Made by a program: the position numbers and the translations under genes | Part shown: one piece after another, positions 44,038-52,634 of the stretch | Numbering within the stretch: position 1 is the stretch's first letter | How the letters are laid out: each line of letters starts with the position of its first letter | Notes under the pieces: generated by a model | What the model was told of the DNA's origin: nothing | What the model saw: only the letters and a program-made list of their open reading frames with translations | Database searches by the model: none | Assembly: GCA_900470285.1 (NCBI GenBank) | Contig: UCAG01000009.1 | Span: forward strand, 115,800-179,799 | DNA: 64,000 bases | Direction of reading: 5' to 3' | Source of the DNA: Hyphomicrobiales bacterium | GTDB lineage: Bacteria > Pseudomonadota > Alphaproteobacteria > Rhizobiales > Rhizobiaceae

Positions 44038-44478
44038 ATGACAGAGCTTTTTTCGCGAAGATTCCTTGGCTCTGATAAAATTGTGCAGTTTAAATATTTT
44101 ACAGATCAATTTAAAGATGAAAAATATGAAATACATGAGTTAAGTATAGATGGTGCAGTTATGAAAGCTATTTTATCAATAGATAGCTTTGACAATTTTC
44201 ATGTATCAATGTTATTACTTGACAGAATAACGCAATCTCTTGGATTTACCCTAATTCAATATATCCGGCACATGCAGAGAAAGCCTGTGCGTTTTCTTTT
44301 TATACGACATTTGCAATGGGATTTTTCCGGTCCTGTCAGGCCGTCTCGCCCCTTATATATTACCGCAGAATATTCTTATAACACATTGACGGCAAAGAAA
44401 GAGCGCTTTGAAATTCATGGTGCCGTTAATAAAAAAGCACAATTTAAACTTTTAGTCGATGTAATAAATCCAAAATAA
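44038..44478 (+). CDS. Hotdog-fold-like protein in the lanthipeptide locus (AfsA/dehydratase-related, tentative)
   Basis: 146 aa from ATG 44038; an in-frame TTG at 44029 is nearer to AAAGGA (44019-44024) and is an alternative. The central block FDNFHVSMLLLDRITQSLGF followed by VRFLFIRHLQWDFSGPVRPS and RPLYITAEYS has the layout of hotdog proteins (long helix, then strand, then the vRPg-type turn) such as FabZ or AfsA-type domains. The catalytic His/Glu of FabZ are not evident. Lying 17 bp before lanM and 17 bp after the precursor, it is probably in the same transcript. It could bind or transfer an acyl group to the peptide, or be an immunity/accessory factor; none of this is proven. The gene is AT-rich. 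Confidence 0.6.
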   Translation: MTELFSRRFLGSDKIVQFKYFTDQFKDEKYEIHELSIDGAVMKAILSIDSFDNFHVSMLLLDRITQSLGFTLIQYIRHMQRKPVRFLFIRHLQWDFSGPVRPSRPLYITAEYSYNTLTAKKERFEIHGAVNKKAQFKLLVDVINPK

Positions 44479-44495
44479 AATTCCCTCAGGTAAAC

Positions 44496-47204
44496 ATGTA
44501 CAAGCACGATGTATTTGGAACTGTTTATACACATCTTATAAAAAATATATTGCAAAAATTCTCATGCCTGACTTCTCGTTTTCTTGATAAAAATATCCTT
44601 CATAATTTTATTGAAGCTGCATATCTGCCGCTTCTGCGCCAATGCTGGGAGCGTCTTCTCATCGTGGAGATGCATTTTGCAGAGGGCGAAGGTCTGCTCA
44701 AGGGTAGCAGCCCAGAAGAACGTTTTGATTATTTTACTGGAGAAATTATCAGCTCTGAGAATATTGCTTTTCTTATTGAGAAGTATCCTGCGTTTTGGGC
44801 GCGCTGGACAGCACAAACAGAACAGTTTTCTCAAAGTCTTGAAAAGCTGATCTGTCGTATCAATGCTGATATTTTACAGGTAGCAAACCTGTTCTATGCT
44901 GATAATCATGCGGTGGTCGAGGAAATTACTTTAACGGGAGACATGCATCGCGGCATGCAACAAACCGCCCGTATCTGCTATCGTAACGGGCAAGGCATTC
45001 AGCGAGTTATTTATTATAAGCCACGAAATCTGGCTATTGACGCGGGGCTTTCCGCGTTTTTTGAATGGTGGAATGAGAATTTCACGATTCAACACAGAGT
45101 TCCTGCTATTCTGCAAAAAGACGGCTATGGCTGGGCATGCGCTGTTCTGCAACAGGGATGCGCTGATGAAAATGAACTGTGCGCCTATTATCGTCGTTAC
45201 GGCTCACTGATCGCTTTGGCCTATATTCTGGGAGCAACTGATCTTCATAAGGAGAATGTGGTTGCCGCAGGTGCCTATCCGGTCATTATTGACTGTGAAA
45301 CGCTGTTTTCATGTGTTGCTGAAAAGCCGAACGATATTCCGTCCGGTCATCACATTTACACCTCCATGCTGCTGCCTGCATTTCAAAGACGGGGAATGAT
45401 AGAGATCAGTCCGCTGACCGCGCGCTCGCATCAGGAGGTTGACATTCGGATTATGGCCAATCCGCAGCGTCGCGAAAGTCTCATGCAATTGGAACCGCGT
45501 AATCTCACTACGGGGAAATGTGAGTGTGAAGTCATGCTCGGTAAGACCCTGGTCTCTGATTTTTCACCTTATGATCATTGTCTGGAAGACGGGTTAAAGC
45601 AAACATTGGAATTTATTCTGGCTAACCAGAATATTGTATCTGAAAAACTGCAGTATCATATGCAGAAAACAGTAGTCCGTGTGCTGTTTCGGGCAACTCA
45701 AAGCTATGTGACAGCTCTCAATAACAGCTGGCATCCGGATGTGCTTATCCGTAATGAGGCGCACCGTGAATTCTGCCGGCTGACTAATCCGTCTCTTAAT
45801 CCGGACGTTACCGAAGCTGAGTTAAAACAACTTCATAACGGGGATATTCCTTATTTTGAAACGGAGTTTGATACGTCCGTCATCAGAACCGGTGCCGGAG
45901 AAACGCTTTTTACTTCTGCTGTTGTAACACCTTGTCAAAATATGCAGCGTCAGTTGGCTTGTTTATCTTCCGCTTTCATTAATTCGGCGCTTGAAGATCT
46001 GCGCTATTCACTTTTCACCTACCGCTTACGGTATAATAAAATTGATACAGCGAAAGGACGGGATTATGCCTGCCTGTCCACATTGACCAACCGACAATGG
46101 TTCAATGCAATTGCGCAAATCATTCTGGATAAGGTGCAGGATCAGGTTCTGATTTTGGATGAAGGCTATCATTGCTGGCGGACAATATCGGCGACCGGCA
46201 CTTCCGATTTACAAGCCGGTTTGACTGGAAACGATCTTTATGAGGGCGCCGCCGGTATCGGCCTCGCTTTTTATCTGACCGGTTGCCGGCTTAACAAAAG
46301 ACAATATATCAATTTTGCCAATGTTCTGGCAGATCAAGTTGCCGGATCTCTATATAACAGCCCCTCAGCAAGTCTGGGCGCTTTAAGCGGAGCGGCTGGC
46401 TCTTTATGGGCAGTCAGTTTTATACAGCAGGAACGGATATTACATTTATTGCCGCTTGTGCAGCAGGTTTTGTCGAAGCTCAGCTTCCGTTTTTTATCGC
46501 ATAAATGGCAGGATTATACAGAGCTTGATTATATTTCAGGTGCCGGCGGCAGTCTCGAAATGTTGCTGCGCCTGTATGACATTTATGCGGACTATCCGGT
46601 CTCTTCAACTATATATCAGTTCGCGACTTATCTTTTTGATCATATTGTAAAAACAGGTAATGCGCTTCTTGATGAGAACACACTGCTGGGTTTTGCGCAT
46701 GGCACTGCAGGTGTATCAGCGGTTCTCGCGCGATATATGCAGTATTTCAGCATCGAGAACCCGCAGGCAATCCGGCTTATTATGCGGAACGTTCAACGTG
46801 AGACGGCGTTACGTTCAGAAAATGGCTGGCCACGGCTGGATGCGGATTGTACTGCAAACGCCTCCTGGTGCCATGGCACGGCTGGTTTCGGCTTTTCCCG
46901 TTTGCATATCCGCTCTTATATGCCTGCGGATATATTTGCAGCAGATATGCAGATTATTCAGAACCGTTTTGGGGAAGTACAAGGGTCTCTGGGCCTTTGT
47001 CATGGTATGATGGCCGATTATTATTTGAAGCGGGCACTGGGTGAGAGTGGCGATGACATACTTCAGCAGATACGCAGAGAGACAGAGAAAAACGGTTTTT
47101 CTACAAATTTCGGCTTAAACGGCTTTGAACTAACCGGCGCAATGACCGGTGTGACAAGTCTTTTTGCCGGCGCTGCAATCTTTTTGAATTCAAAAATAAT
47201 CTGA
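44496..47204 (+). CDS. lanM: Class II lanthipeptide synthetase LanM
   Basis: 902 aa. The N-terminal dehydratase domain carries the typical LanM signature ILGATDLHKENVVAAG (about residues 244-259) and VIIDCETLFSCV, plus VIYYKPRNLAIDAGL that matches the substrate/ATP-binding region. The C-terminal LanC cyclase domain starts near NDLYEGAAGIGLAFYL (about 578) and has the zinc ligands: Cys in SWCHGTAGFGFSR (about 790) and Cys-His in LGLCHGMMADYY (about 833). It should phosphorylate and eliminate Ser/Thr of the precursor and add Cys thiols to form (methyl)lanthionine. Usual length is 900-1100 aa, so it is complete. No LanT follows; an IS6-type end begins 12 bp after the stop. Confidence 0.93.
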   Translation: MYKHDVFGTVYTHLIKNILQKFSCLTSRFLDKNILHNFIEAAYLPLLRQCWERLLIVEMHFAEGEGLLKGSSPEERFDYFTGEIISSENIAFLIEKYPAFWARWTAQTEQFSQSLEKLICRINADILQVANLFYADNHAVVEEITLTGDMHRGMQQTARICYRNGQGIQRVIYYKPRNLAIDAGLSAFFEWWNENFTIQHRVPAILQKDGYGWACAVLQQGCADENELCAYYRRYGSLIALAYILGATDLHKENVVAAGAYPVIIDCETLFSCVAEKPNDIPSGHHIYTSMLLPAFQRRGMIEISPLTARSHQEVDIRIMANPQRRESLMQLEPRNLTTGKCECEVMLGKTLVSDFSPYDHCLEDGLKQTLEFILANQNIVSEKLQYHMQKTVVRVLFRATQSYVTALNNSWHPDVLIRNEAHREFCRLTNPSLNPDVTEAELKQLHNGDIPYFETEFDTSVIRTGAGETLFTSAVVTPCQNMQRQLACLSSAFINSALEDLRYSLFTYRLRYNKIDTAKGRDYACLSTLTNRQWFNAIAQIILDKVQDQVLILDEGYHCWRTISATGTSDLQAGLTGNDLYEGAAGIGLAFYLTGCRLNKRQYINFANVLADQVAGSLYNSPSASLGALSGAAGSLWAVSFIQQERILHLLPLVQQVLSKLSFRFLSHKWQDYTELDYISGAGGSLEMLLRLYDIYADYPVSSTIYQFATYLFDHIVKTGNALLDENTLLGFAHGTAGVSAVLARYMQYFSIENPQAIRLIMRNVQRETALRSENGWPRLDADCTANASWCHGTAGFGFSRLHIRSYMPADIFAADMQIIQNRFGEVQGSLGLCHGMMADYYLKRALGESGDDILQQIRRETEKNGFSTNFGLNGFELTGAMTGVTSLFAGAAIFLNSKII

Positions 47205-47725
47205 TGATGAGAGACGGTTCTGTCGCAAAGTTTTTGGTGCTTAGGATAATATGCTAATAGAGAAGCCTATGTGACTTAAAATTGCCGGCTGGCTGACCAT
47301 TCAACTGTCTGTATGGCGAATTTTGAATGAGAATTTTGATAAAGCTCGATCGAAGTGGAACGAACTTTTACGATTATTGGGCGTTTGAAAGCTTTGCGCC
47401 AGAACCGCATCATAGGCATATGAAAAACTAAGCAGAAGCGACATTGTTTAGTGGTCGGATATATACAACAGCCCGATAGGTTTTGGCACTATGTGTGGAG
47501 CGACGCATAATGATCTGCGTTTGACGCAAATTATGTGCAATGGATGGCATATTGAACTATTATGATATGGAAAATATTCTGCGAGCGTGATTTTGAGGTC
47601 GCTCACAGCACGATTAATTCGTCGTTTTTTTTACGTAAATGCCGAAGCTCGAGAAGCGGCTAAATTTATTTTCATAGCTAATCTGTATCTCAGCCGCTTG
47701 AATTATTATCAATGAAACTGATGCA
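47205..47725. mobile_element. IS6-type inverted-repeat end and degenerate gap
   Basis: At 47216-47235 the sequence GGTTCTGTCGCAAAGTT closely matches the terminal inverted repeat of IS6-family elements (GGTTCTGTTGCAAAG type). No transposase frame follows, only short interrupted frames, so it is a remnant. Near the end a hairpin with arms AAGCGGCT (47654-47661) and AGCCGCTT (47692-47699) precedes thiO. No TPP riboswitch signature was found in this leader. The element separates the lanthipeptide locus from the thi genes. Confidence 0.45.
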
Positions 47726-48730
47726 ATGAAGGTTTTAGTTATCGGAGCTGGTGTTGCAGGGCTGACTTGTGCAGCAGAATTGCATAAGTCCGGTTTTGCT
47801 GTTCATATTGTCGAACATGCACCAGAGATTGGACAGAAAGCATGCTCGTGGTTTGCCGGAGGTATGTTTGCTCCGTGGTGTGAGGGGGAGAGTGCTGAGG
47901 AGCCGGTTGTTCGGCTTGGGCAAAAGGCACTTGATTGGTGGGAAGGCCATGTGGATTGTGTTGAGCGGCAAGGTACGCTTGTTCTTTCTCACAAACGCGA
48001 TGTCAGTGAATTGCAGCGTTTTGCCCGGCGTACAGATCATTTTGAAATTGTTCATCAGAACCGTATCCGCGAGCTTGAACCGGATATAAGCGAAGGTTTT
48101 ATGAACGGGCTTTTCTTTGCAGGAGAAGGGCATCTCAATCCTCGTAATGCACTAATACAATTAGCAAGTAAGCTGCGTTCAAAAGGTATAAATATTACGC
48201 TGGATACGAATTACACTGCCGTACAGTATCAAGCGGAATTTGCAGCAGATTATGTTTTTGATTGCCGTGGATTGAGTGCACGGGATGATCTTAAGGATTT
48301 GCGCGGGGTGAAAGGTGAAATGCTGATCATCCGCTCGCACGATATTACTTTACAGCGCCCAGTTCGGCTTTTGCATCCGCGTATCCCGCTTTATATTGTT
48401 CCGTATGGAGAGGGCATTTTTATGCTTGGCGCGACAATGCTGGAAAGCGATGCAGGACATCATATTAGTCTGCGTTCAACTTTGGAATTATTGAGCGCGG
48501 CTTATGCATTCCATCCGGCATTGGGAGAAGCTGAAATATTGGAAACAGGTGTTGCTGCTCGTCCGGCTTTTCCCGATAATCTTCCGCATATTCGGCGAAA
48601 CGGCAATAAGTTTTATCTGAATGGCCTGTATAGGCATGGTTTTTTGCTCGCTCCGGCAATGGCCACAATGGCCGTCCAGGCCCTTCAAAATCCTGATTAT
48701 ATTCCTGAGCTCATGGATAAAAAGATATGA
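47726..48730 (+). CDS. thiO: Glycine oxidase ThiO
   Basis: 334 aa of the DAO superfamily. FAD binding is seen in VIGAGVAGLTCAAEL with VEHAPEIGQKACSWFAGGMF; the C-terminal part has IVPYGEGIFMLGATMLESDA and NGLYRHGFLLAPAMATMAVQ, typical of ThiO. In aerobic alphaproteobacteria ThiO oxidises glycine to dehydroglycine for thiazole formation. It overlaps thiS by four bases. Confidence 0.9.
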   Translation: MKVLVIGAGVAGLTCAAELHKSGFAVHIVEHAPEIGQKACSWFAGGMFAPWCEGESAEEPVVRLGQKALDWWEGHVDCVERQGTLVLSHKRDVSELQRFARRTDHFEIVHQNRIRELEPDISEGFMNGLFFAGEGHLNPRNALIQLASKLRSKGINITLDTNYTAVQYQAEFAADYVFDCRGLSARDDLKDLRGVKGEMLIIRSHDITLQRPVRLLHPRIPLYIVPYGEGIFMLGATMLESDAGHHISLRSTLELLSAAYAFHPALGEAEILETGVAARPAFPDNLPHIRRNGNKFYLNGLYRHGFLLAPAMATMAVQALQNPDYIPELMDKKI

Positions 48731-48924
48731 AAATTACTCTCAATGGTAAAATGTATGAAACGCAAAGCTTCAATCTTCATACCTTGTTAGAAGAGCTGGA
48801 GCTTGCCAATGCTGTGGTGGCAACAGCGCTGAACGGCGAGTTCGTATGTATTGAACAACGGTCAGAGGCGCTGTTCAATAATGGGGATCGAATTGAAGTT
48901 CTCGCACCTATGCAGGGTGGATAA
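48727..48924 (+). CDS. thiS: Sulfur-carrier protein ThiS
   Basis: 65 aa, ubiquitin-like. The essential C-terminal Gly-Gly is present (LAPMQGG), which becomes the thiocarboxylate that donates sulfur to ThiG. The internal [11 protein letters not shown] and [13 protein letters not shown] fit the family. It starts in the thiO stop region and is followed after one base by thiG. Confidence 0.92.
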   Translation: MKITLNGKMYETQSFNLHTLLEELELANAVVATALNGEFVCIEQRSEALFNNGDRIEVLAPMQGG

Positions 48925-48925
48925 A

Positions 48926-49696
48926 ATGCTTTCTATTTACGGCGAAACATTTTCCAGTCGTTTACTGCTGGGCACCGCTCAATATCCCTCTCCGCTAATA
49001 TTGGCTGATGCAGTGCGTGCAGCACAAACCGAAATTGTAACCGTATCTTTACGTCGTGAATCCGGTACTGATCGTGCGGGGCAGGATTTCTGGCAATTCA
49101 TCAAGCAGTTTGGCCTGAAAATATTGCCAAATACGGCGGGTTGTTCCTCAGTGAAAGAAGCAGTTACAACCGCTCATATGGCACGGGAGGTGTTTGGCAC
49201 CGACTGGATCAAGCTTGAGGTAATTGGTGAACTGGACACGTTACAACCGGATCCGTTTGCTCTGGTGGAAGCAACGCGCATCCTGTGTGCAGATGGTTTC
49301 AAGGTTCTTCCTTATACGACAGATGATCTTGTTGTTGCGGACAAGCTGGTTCAGGCGGGATGTGAAGTTTTGATGCCTTGGGGCGCGCCGATAGGGTCGG
49401 GTCGTGGCCTGAATAATATCTATGCTTTGCGGACAATGCGGGCACATTTCCCGGAAACCGTGCTGATTATTGATGCTGGTATTGGTGTGCCTTCCCATGC
49501 GTCACAGGCGATGGAGCTGGGCTTTGATGCCGTTCTCATCAATACTGCGGTGGCGAAAGCCGGGGATCCGGCTTTGATGGCCAGAGGCTTTGCACAGGCT
49601 GTGGAGGCAGGCCGGCTATGCTATGATGCCGACCCGATAGAAGCCCGCGATATGGCAGTACCCTCAACTCCGTTGTTCGGAAAAGCTTTTTTGTAA
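48926..49696 (+). CDS. thiG: Thiazole synthase ThiG
   Basis: 256 aa from the ATG at 48926, directly after the thiS stop; a longer frame begins inside thiS. The TIM barrel carries [33 protein letters not shown] (with the Schiff-base Lys), [18 protein letters not shown] and [20 protein letters not shown], then [14 protein letters not shown]. It builds the thiazole moiety of thiamine from deoxyxylulose phosphate, dehydroglycine and ThiS-thiocarboxylate. The usual downstream thiE is absent. Confidence 0.95.
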   Translation: MLSIYGETFSSRLLLGTAQYPSPLILADAVRAAQTEIVTVSLRRESGTDRAGQDFWQFIKQFGLKILPNTAGCSSVKEAVTTAHMAREVFGTDWIKLEVIGELDTLQPDPFALVEATRILCADGFKVLPYTTDDLVVADKLVQAGCEVLMPWGAPIGSGRGLNNIYALRTMRAHFPETVLIIDAGIGVPSHASQAMELGFDAVLINTAVAKAGDPALMARGFAQAVEAGRLCYDADPIEARDMAVPSTPLFGKAFL

Positions 49697-49718
49697 TGTT
49701 GTCTGATCGTTAATTCCG

Positions 49719-50087
49719 ATGATCGCGGGTCGGTACTTTCATCATCCTGTTCAGGGTAGCGGCCATCCTTTGCATAAACGGCTCTATATCGCTGGCGATA
49801 TAATCTGGAACGAGGAAGTCAAGGACCCCCTCTCTCGGCATAAACCAGAAGCAATCGTGCTCAATGCTGGCAAAGCGGTTTCCAGAGTTTATCACCCGTT
49901 ATCATGAGAGAAAAACGTCCTCGCTATTCACAAGGCTGTTCCGCAAGCTATGCTGATAGCAAGTCACATGGAAGCCGTAAATCACTGCATTCTTAGCCGT
50001 GCTTTATTAAGAGAGTTTCCCAAAATCGAAGGGTTCGCCTCAAGCTTGCTTATTCCTGATGATGGTGAAACAATCAAAATATGGTGA
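49719..50087 (+). pseudogene. Remnant of an MBL-fold (UlaG-like) hydrolase gene
   Basis: One reading frame from 49719 to the stop at 50085-50087 encodes the C-terminal half of a metallo-beta-lactamase-fold hydrolase: LYIAGDIIWNEEVKDPL, EAIVLNAGKAVSRV, then after an in-frame TGA (49905-49907) VLAIHKAVPQAMLIASHMEA and VNHCILSRALLREFPK, ending GETIKIW. The 5' half, with the HxHxDH metal site, is missing; the frame begins about 20 bp after thiG stops. Truncation plus internal stop make it a pseudogene. The junction suggests a deletion that removed the 3' part of the thi operon. Confidence 0.75.
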
Positions 50088-50200
50088 TGGTTATTTAGGC
50101 GCTTCTCTGCATGACCCGATAGGAATAAGGTTAAATCGTTCATCGTGGCGATCTCCCGCAATAACGCAGGAATGCCTTTTGATTTCTGGAGAAAGCCTGA

Positions 50201-50830
50201 ATGATAGCCAGTCAGCTCGTCCTAGTTTACGGCACCTATCTCATTGCCACCGCCAGTCCCGGGCCAAGCAACATGGCAATCATGGCAACGGCAATGCGTG
50301 ACGGCCGCGTGCCAGCCCTCGCTCTGGCGGCTGGCGTCATTACCGGCTCGCTCTTCTGGGCGATCCTGGCGGCAACCGGCCTGTCTGCCGTGCTTACTGC
50401 CTATGCTCAGGCGCTTTTTGTCATCAAAATTGTCGGCGGTGTCTACCTGCTTTATCTCGCCTTTCGCGCTGGCAGGTCAGCCCTGAAGCCAGTCTCCGAC
50501 TTTGCACAACCGAATGCCGGGCGTGCGCCGCCGCACTATCGGGCACTCTACCGGCAGGGACTTCTCATGCATGTCGGAAACCCGAAGGCCATTATGGCCT
50601 GGATGGCGATCATGTCACTGGGGTTTCGCGAAGACGCGCCGGCCGGCATGTTGCCGGCAATCGTTGGCGGCTGTGCCATTCTTGGCGCCATCGTGTTCGG
50701 CGGTTATGCCCTGTTATTTTCCACCGCTTCCATGGTCACGCTCTATACCAGATTGCAGCGCTGGATTGAATCCGTACTGTCCGCAGTCTTTGCGATTGCG
50801 GGCCTTAAACTGCTTGCTTGGCAGAACTAG
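50201..50830 (+). CDS. LysE/RhtB-family amino-acid exporter
   Basis: 209 aa with about six membrane helices. The family start is clear: YLIATASPGPSNMAIMATAM (the PGP motif), then AGVITGSLFWAILAATGLSA, and the middle GLLMHVGNPKAIMAWMAIMS. These proteins export amino acids or their analogues using the proton gradient. It starts a small group of plus-strand genes (PhzF, Nudix, SnoaL-like) whose codon use looks more GC-rich than the preceding section. Confidence 0.88.
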   Translation: MIASQLVLVYGTYLIATASPGPSNMAIMATAMRDGRVPALALAAGVITGSLFWAILAATGLSAVLTAYAQALFVIKIVGGVYLLYLAFRAGRSALKPVSDFAQPNAGRAPPHYRALYRQGLLMHVGNPKAIMAWMAIMSLGFREDAPAGMLPAIVGGCAILGAIVFGGYALLFSTASMVTLYTRLQRWIESVLSAVFAIAGLKLLAWQN

Positions 50831-50943
50831 AGCATGATCCTGAAAAATGCGAAGCACTTCGGCAGGGAAATAAGTCCGCCGGACTTATTTCTGTTCCTGC
50901 TCAGATCAATCAGATCTGTGTAAAAACAAAAGGTTAGAGCGGT
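50831..50943. repeat. Rhizobial-type palindromic intergenic sequence
   Basis: Directly after the lysE stop, AGAGCATGATCC begins a sequence similar to the common dispersed palindromes of Rhizobiales. It includes the small stem AATAAGTCC / GGACTTATT (50870-50889). It may serve as a transcript end. The rest of the gap to 51028 holds no recognised feature. Confidence 0.5.
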
Positions 50944-51028
50944 TACAATGATTCAACTTTTACTAAAGCCGCTTTGGGAGCTCAGCCCCGTTACGCCGCC
51001 GATTGATCCGAAATGAAAGAGCGTTGTT

Positions 51029-51874
51029 ATGACCTTTACTATCCATATGATCGACGTATTTGGTTCCGATCCGCTTTCCGGCAATCCTTTAGCTGTTGTC
51101 ACCGGCGCCGACAAACTGACGACGGAAGAAATGCAGCGATTGACGCGATGGTTCAATTTGTCTGAAACCACGTTTTTGTTGCCGCCCGCCCATCCGCAGG
51201 CTGATTATCAGGTCAGGATCTTCACCCTGGACAGGGAAATGCCTTTTGCCGGGCACCCCACACTTGGTAGTTGCCACACCTGGCTCTCCCTCAACGGTTC
51301 GCCCAAAAACGCAACGGAAATCATTCAGGAATGCGGAGCGGGGCTGGTTGCAATTCGGCAGGTGCAGGGGCGACTCTCCTTTGCTGCACCGCCGCTTATC
51401 CGCTCCGGTGCACCGACGCCGGCTGAACTGGATAAGGCGCGGCAGGTGTTGGGGATTGAGGCCCGCGATATTCTTGATGCCGCCTGGATCGATAACGGCC
51501 CCGGATGGCTGGGGATCAGACTGGCATCGGCCGAGAAGGTACTCGCCATTGATCCTGTGCGGAACTGGGCCGGCCGCGTCGATATCGGTGTGATTGGCCC
51601 TTATGTGAAAGGCGATGAGGCCGCCTTCGAGGTTCGCGCCTTCTTCAGCGATCATCTGGGCGTCATTATCGAAGACCCTGTCACCGGAAGTCTCAATGCT
51701 TCGCTGGCGCAATGGCTGTTTGCCACGGGCATTGTCGCGGAAGACTATGTGGTCGCTCAGGGGACGCGTCTCGGTCGTCGCGGCCGTGTTTACCTGACCC
51801 GCGATGATGCCGGACAAATATGGGTTGGCGGCGAGACGCGCACGCATGTCGAAGGCCGGCTGCACAATCTTTGA
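51029..51874 (+). CDS. PhzF-family isomerase/epimerase
   Basis: 281 aa. Typical PhzF elements: IHMIDVFGSDPLSGNPLAVV at the N-terminus, the catalytic Glu in RWFNLSETTFLL (about residue 48), REMPFAGHPTLGSCHTWLSL, and in the second half EDPVTGSLNASLAQWLFATG with the ending QGTRLGRRGRVYL. The family isomerises small acids such as the phenazine precursor DHHA; for orphan members the substrate is unknown. It is followed 27 bp later by the Nudix gene. Confidence 0.9.
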   Translation: MTFTIHMIDVFGSDPLSGNPLAVVTGADKLTTEEMQRLTRWFNLSETTFLLPPAHPQADYQVRIFTLDREMPFAGHPTLGSCHTWLSLNGSPKNATEIIQECGAGLVAIRQVQGRLSFAAPPLIRSGAPTPAELDKARQVLGIEARDILDAAWIDNGPGWLGIRLASAEKVLAIDPVRNWAGRVDIGVIGPYVKGDEAAFEVRAFFSDHLGVIIEDPVTGSLNASLAQWLFATGIVAEDYVVAQGTRLGRRGRVYLTRDDAGQIWVGGETRTHVEGRLHNL

Positions 51875-51901
51875 AAAGAAGGATGAAAACGAGGTGAACT
51901 A

Positions 51902-52498
51902 ATGGATAGCAGCATTTACCGCCCAATCTCCGAACGCGTTTTGGCAGACGATTGGGGACGGCTGACCAAATATGAATATGAACTTCGGCTGAGGGATGGC
52001 AGCTGGCAGAAACAGACCCGTGAGGCATATGATCGTGGCAACGGGGCGACATGCCTGTTGTATAACCCTGCAAGCGACAATGTTCTGCTGACCCGCCAGT
52101 TCCGGTTGCCTGTTCTTTTAAACGGAGGTCTGGTGTCTCTGATCGAGACTCCTGCAGGCCTGCTGGAAGGCGCTGATCCGGCGACGCGAATGCGCTCGGA
52201 ACTGGTTGAAGAAACCGGTTACGAGGTTTCCGAACTCACACATTTGTTCGATATCTATATGAGTCCCGGATCGGTCACCGAATATCTCGCCTTTTTCTAT
52301 GGCGAATATGCGGAGAAACACAAAGTGGGCGCGGGTGGTGGCTCCGCTGACGAGGGGGAAGACATAGACGTTCTGGAAATCGCCTTGCCTGAGGCAATGC
52401 GGATGATCGGCAGGGGCGATATCCGCGATGCCAAGACGATCATCCTGCTTCAGCATCTTACCATCCGGCTTTTACAGGAAAAGCATGGAATGAGTTGA
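51902..52498 (+). CDS. Nudix hydrolase, NudK-like (GDP-mannose or nucleotide-sugar pyrophosphatase)
   Basis: 198 aa. The Nudix box lies in PAGLLEGADPATRMRSELVE followed by ETGY; it is one residue shorter than the consensus, as in E. coli NudK, and the usual Arg before Glu is Ser. The upstream TCLLYNPASDNVLLTRQFR and downstream YMSPGSVTEYLAFFYGEY match the NudK/ADP-ribose pyrophosphatase group. It probably hydrolyses GDP-mannose or a similar nucleotide sugar. It may be co-transcribed with the PhzF gene. Confidence 0.88.
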   Translation: MDSSIYRPISERVLADDWGRLTKYEYELRLRDGSWQKQTREAYDRGNGATCLLYNPASDNVLLTRQFRLPVLLNGGLVSLIETPAGLLEGADPATRMRSELVEETGYEVSELTHLFDIYMSPGSVTEYLAFFYGEYAEKHKVGAGGGSADEGEDIDVLEIALPEAMRMIGRGDIRDAKTIILLQHLTIRLLQEKHGMS

Positions 52499-52634
52499 TC
52501 CTGACTTGGGGATGTTGTCTGAGCTGGAGTGCCGTCTTTCTCAGGGATCACTATCGCAGTGCCTGCTGAGCGCACACAAGCAACAGGCTGCGGGCAAGAG
52601 ACTTTTTGTTTACCGATCTCAAAAGAGGTGTTCA

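Noticed and set aside
43750..44136. Minus-strand frame of 128 codons upstream of the hotdog gene
   Set aside because: It is antisense to the better-supported lanthipeptide precursor, lies in AT-rich DNA and has no ribosome site or recognisable family.
47470..47725. Possible TPP riboswitch before thiO
   Set aside because: The conserved CUGAGA and ACCUGAU-type blocks were not found; only an unrelated hairpin is visible.
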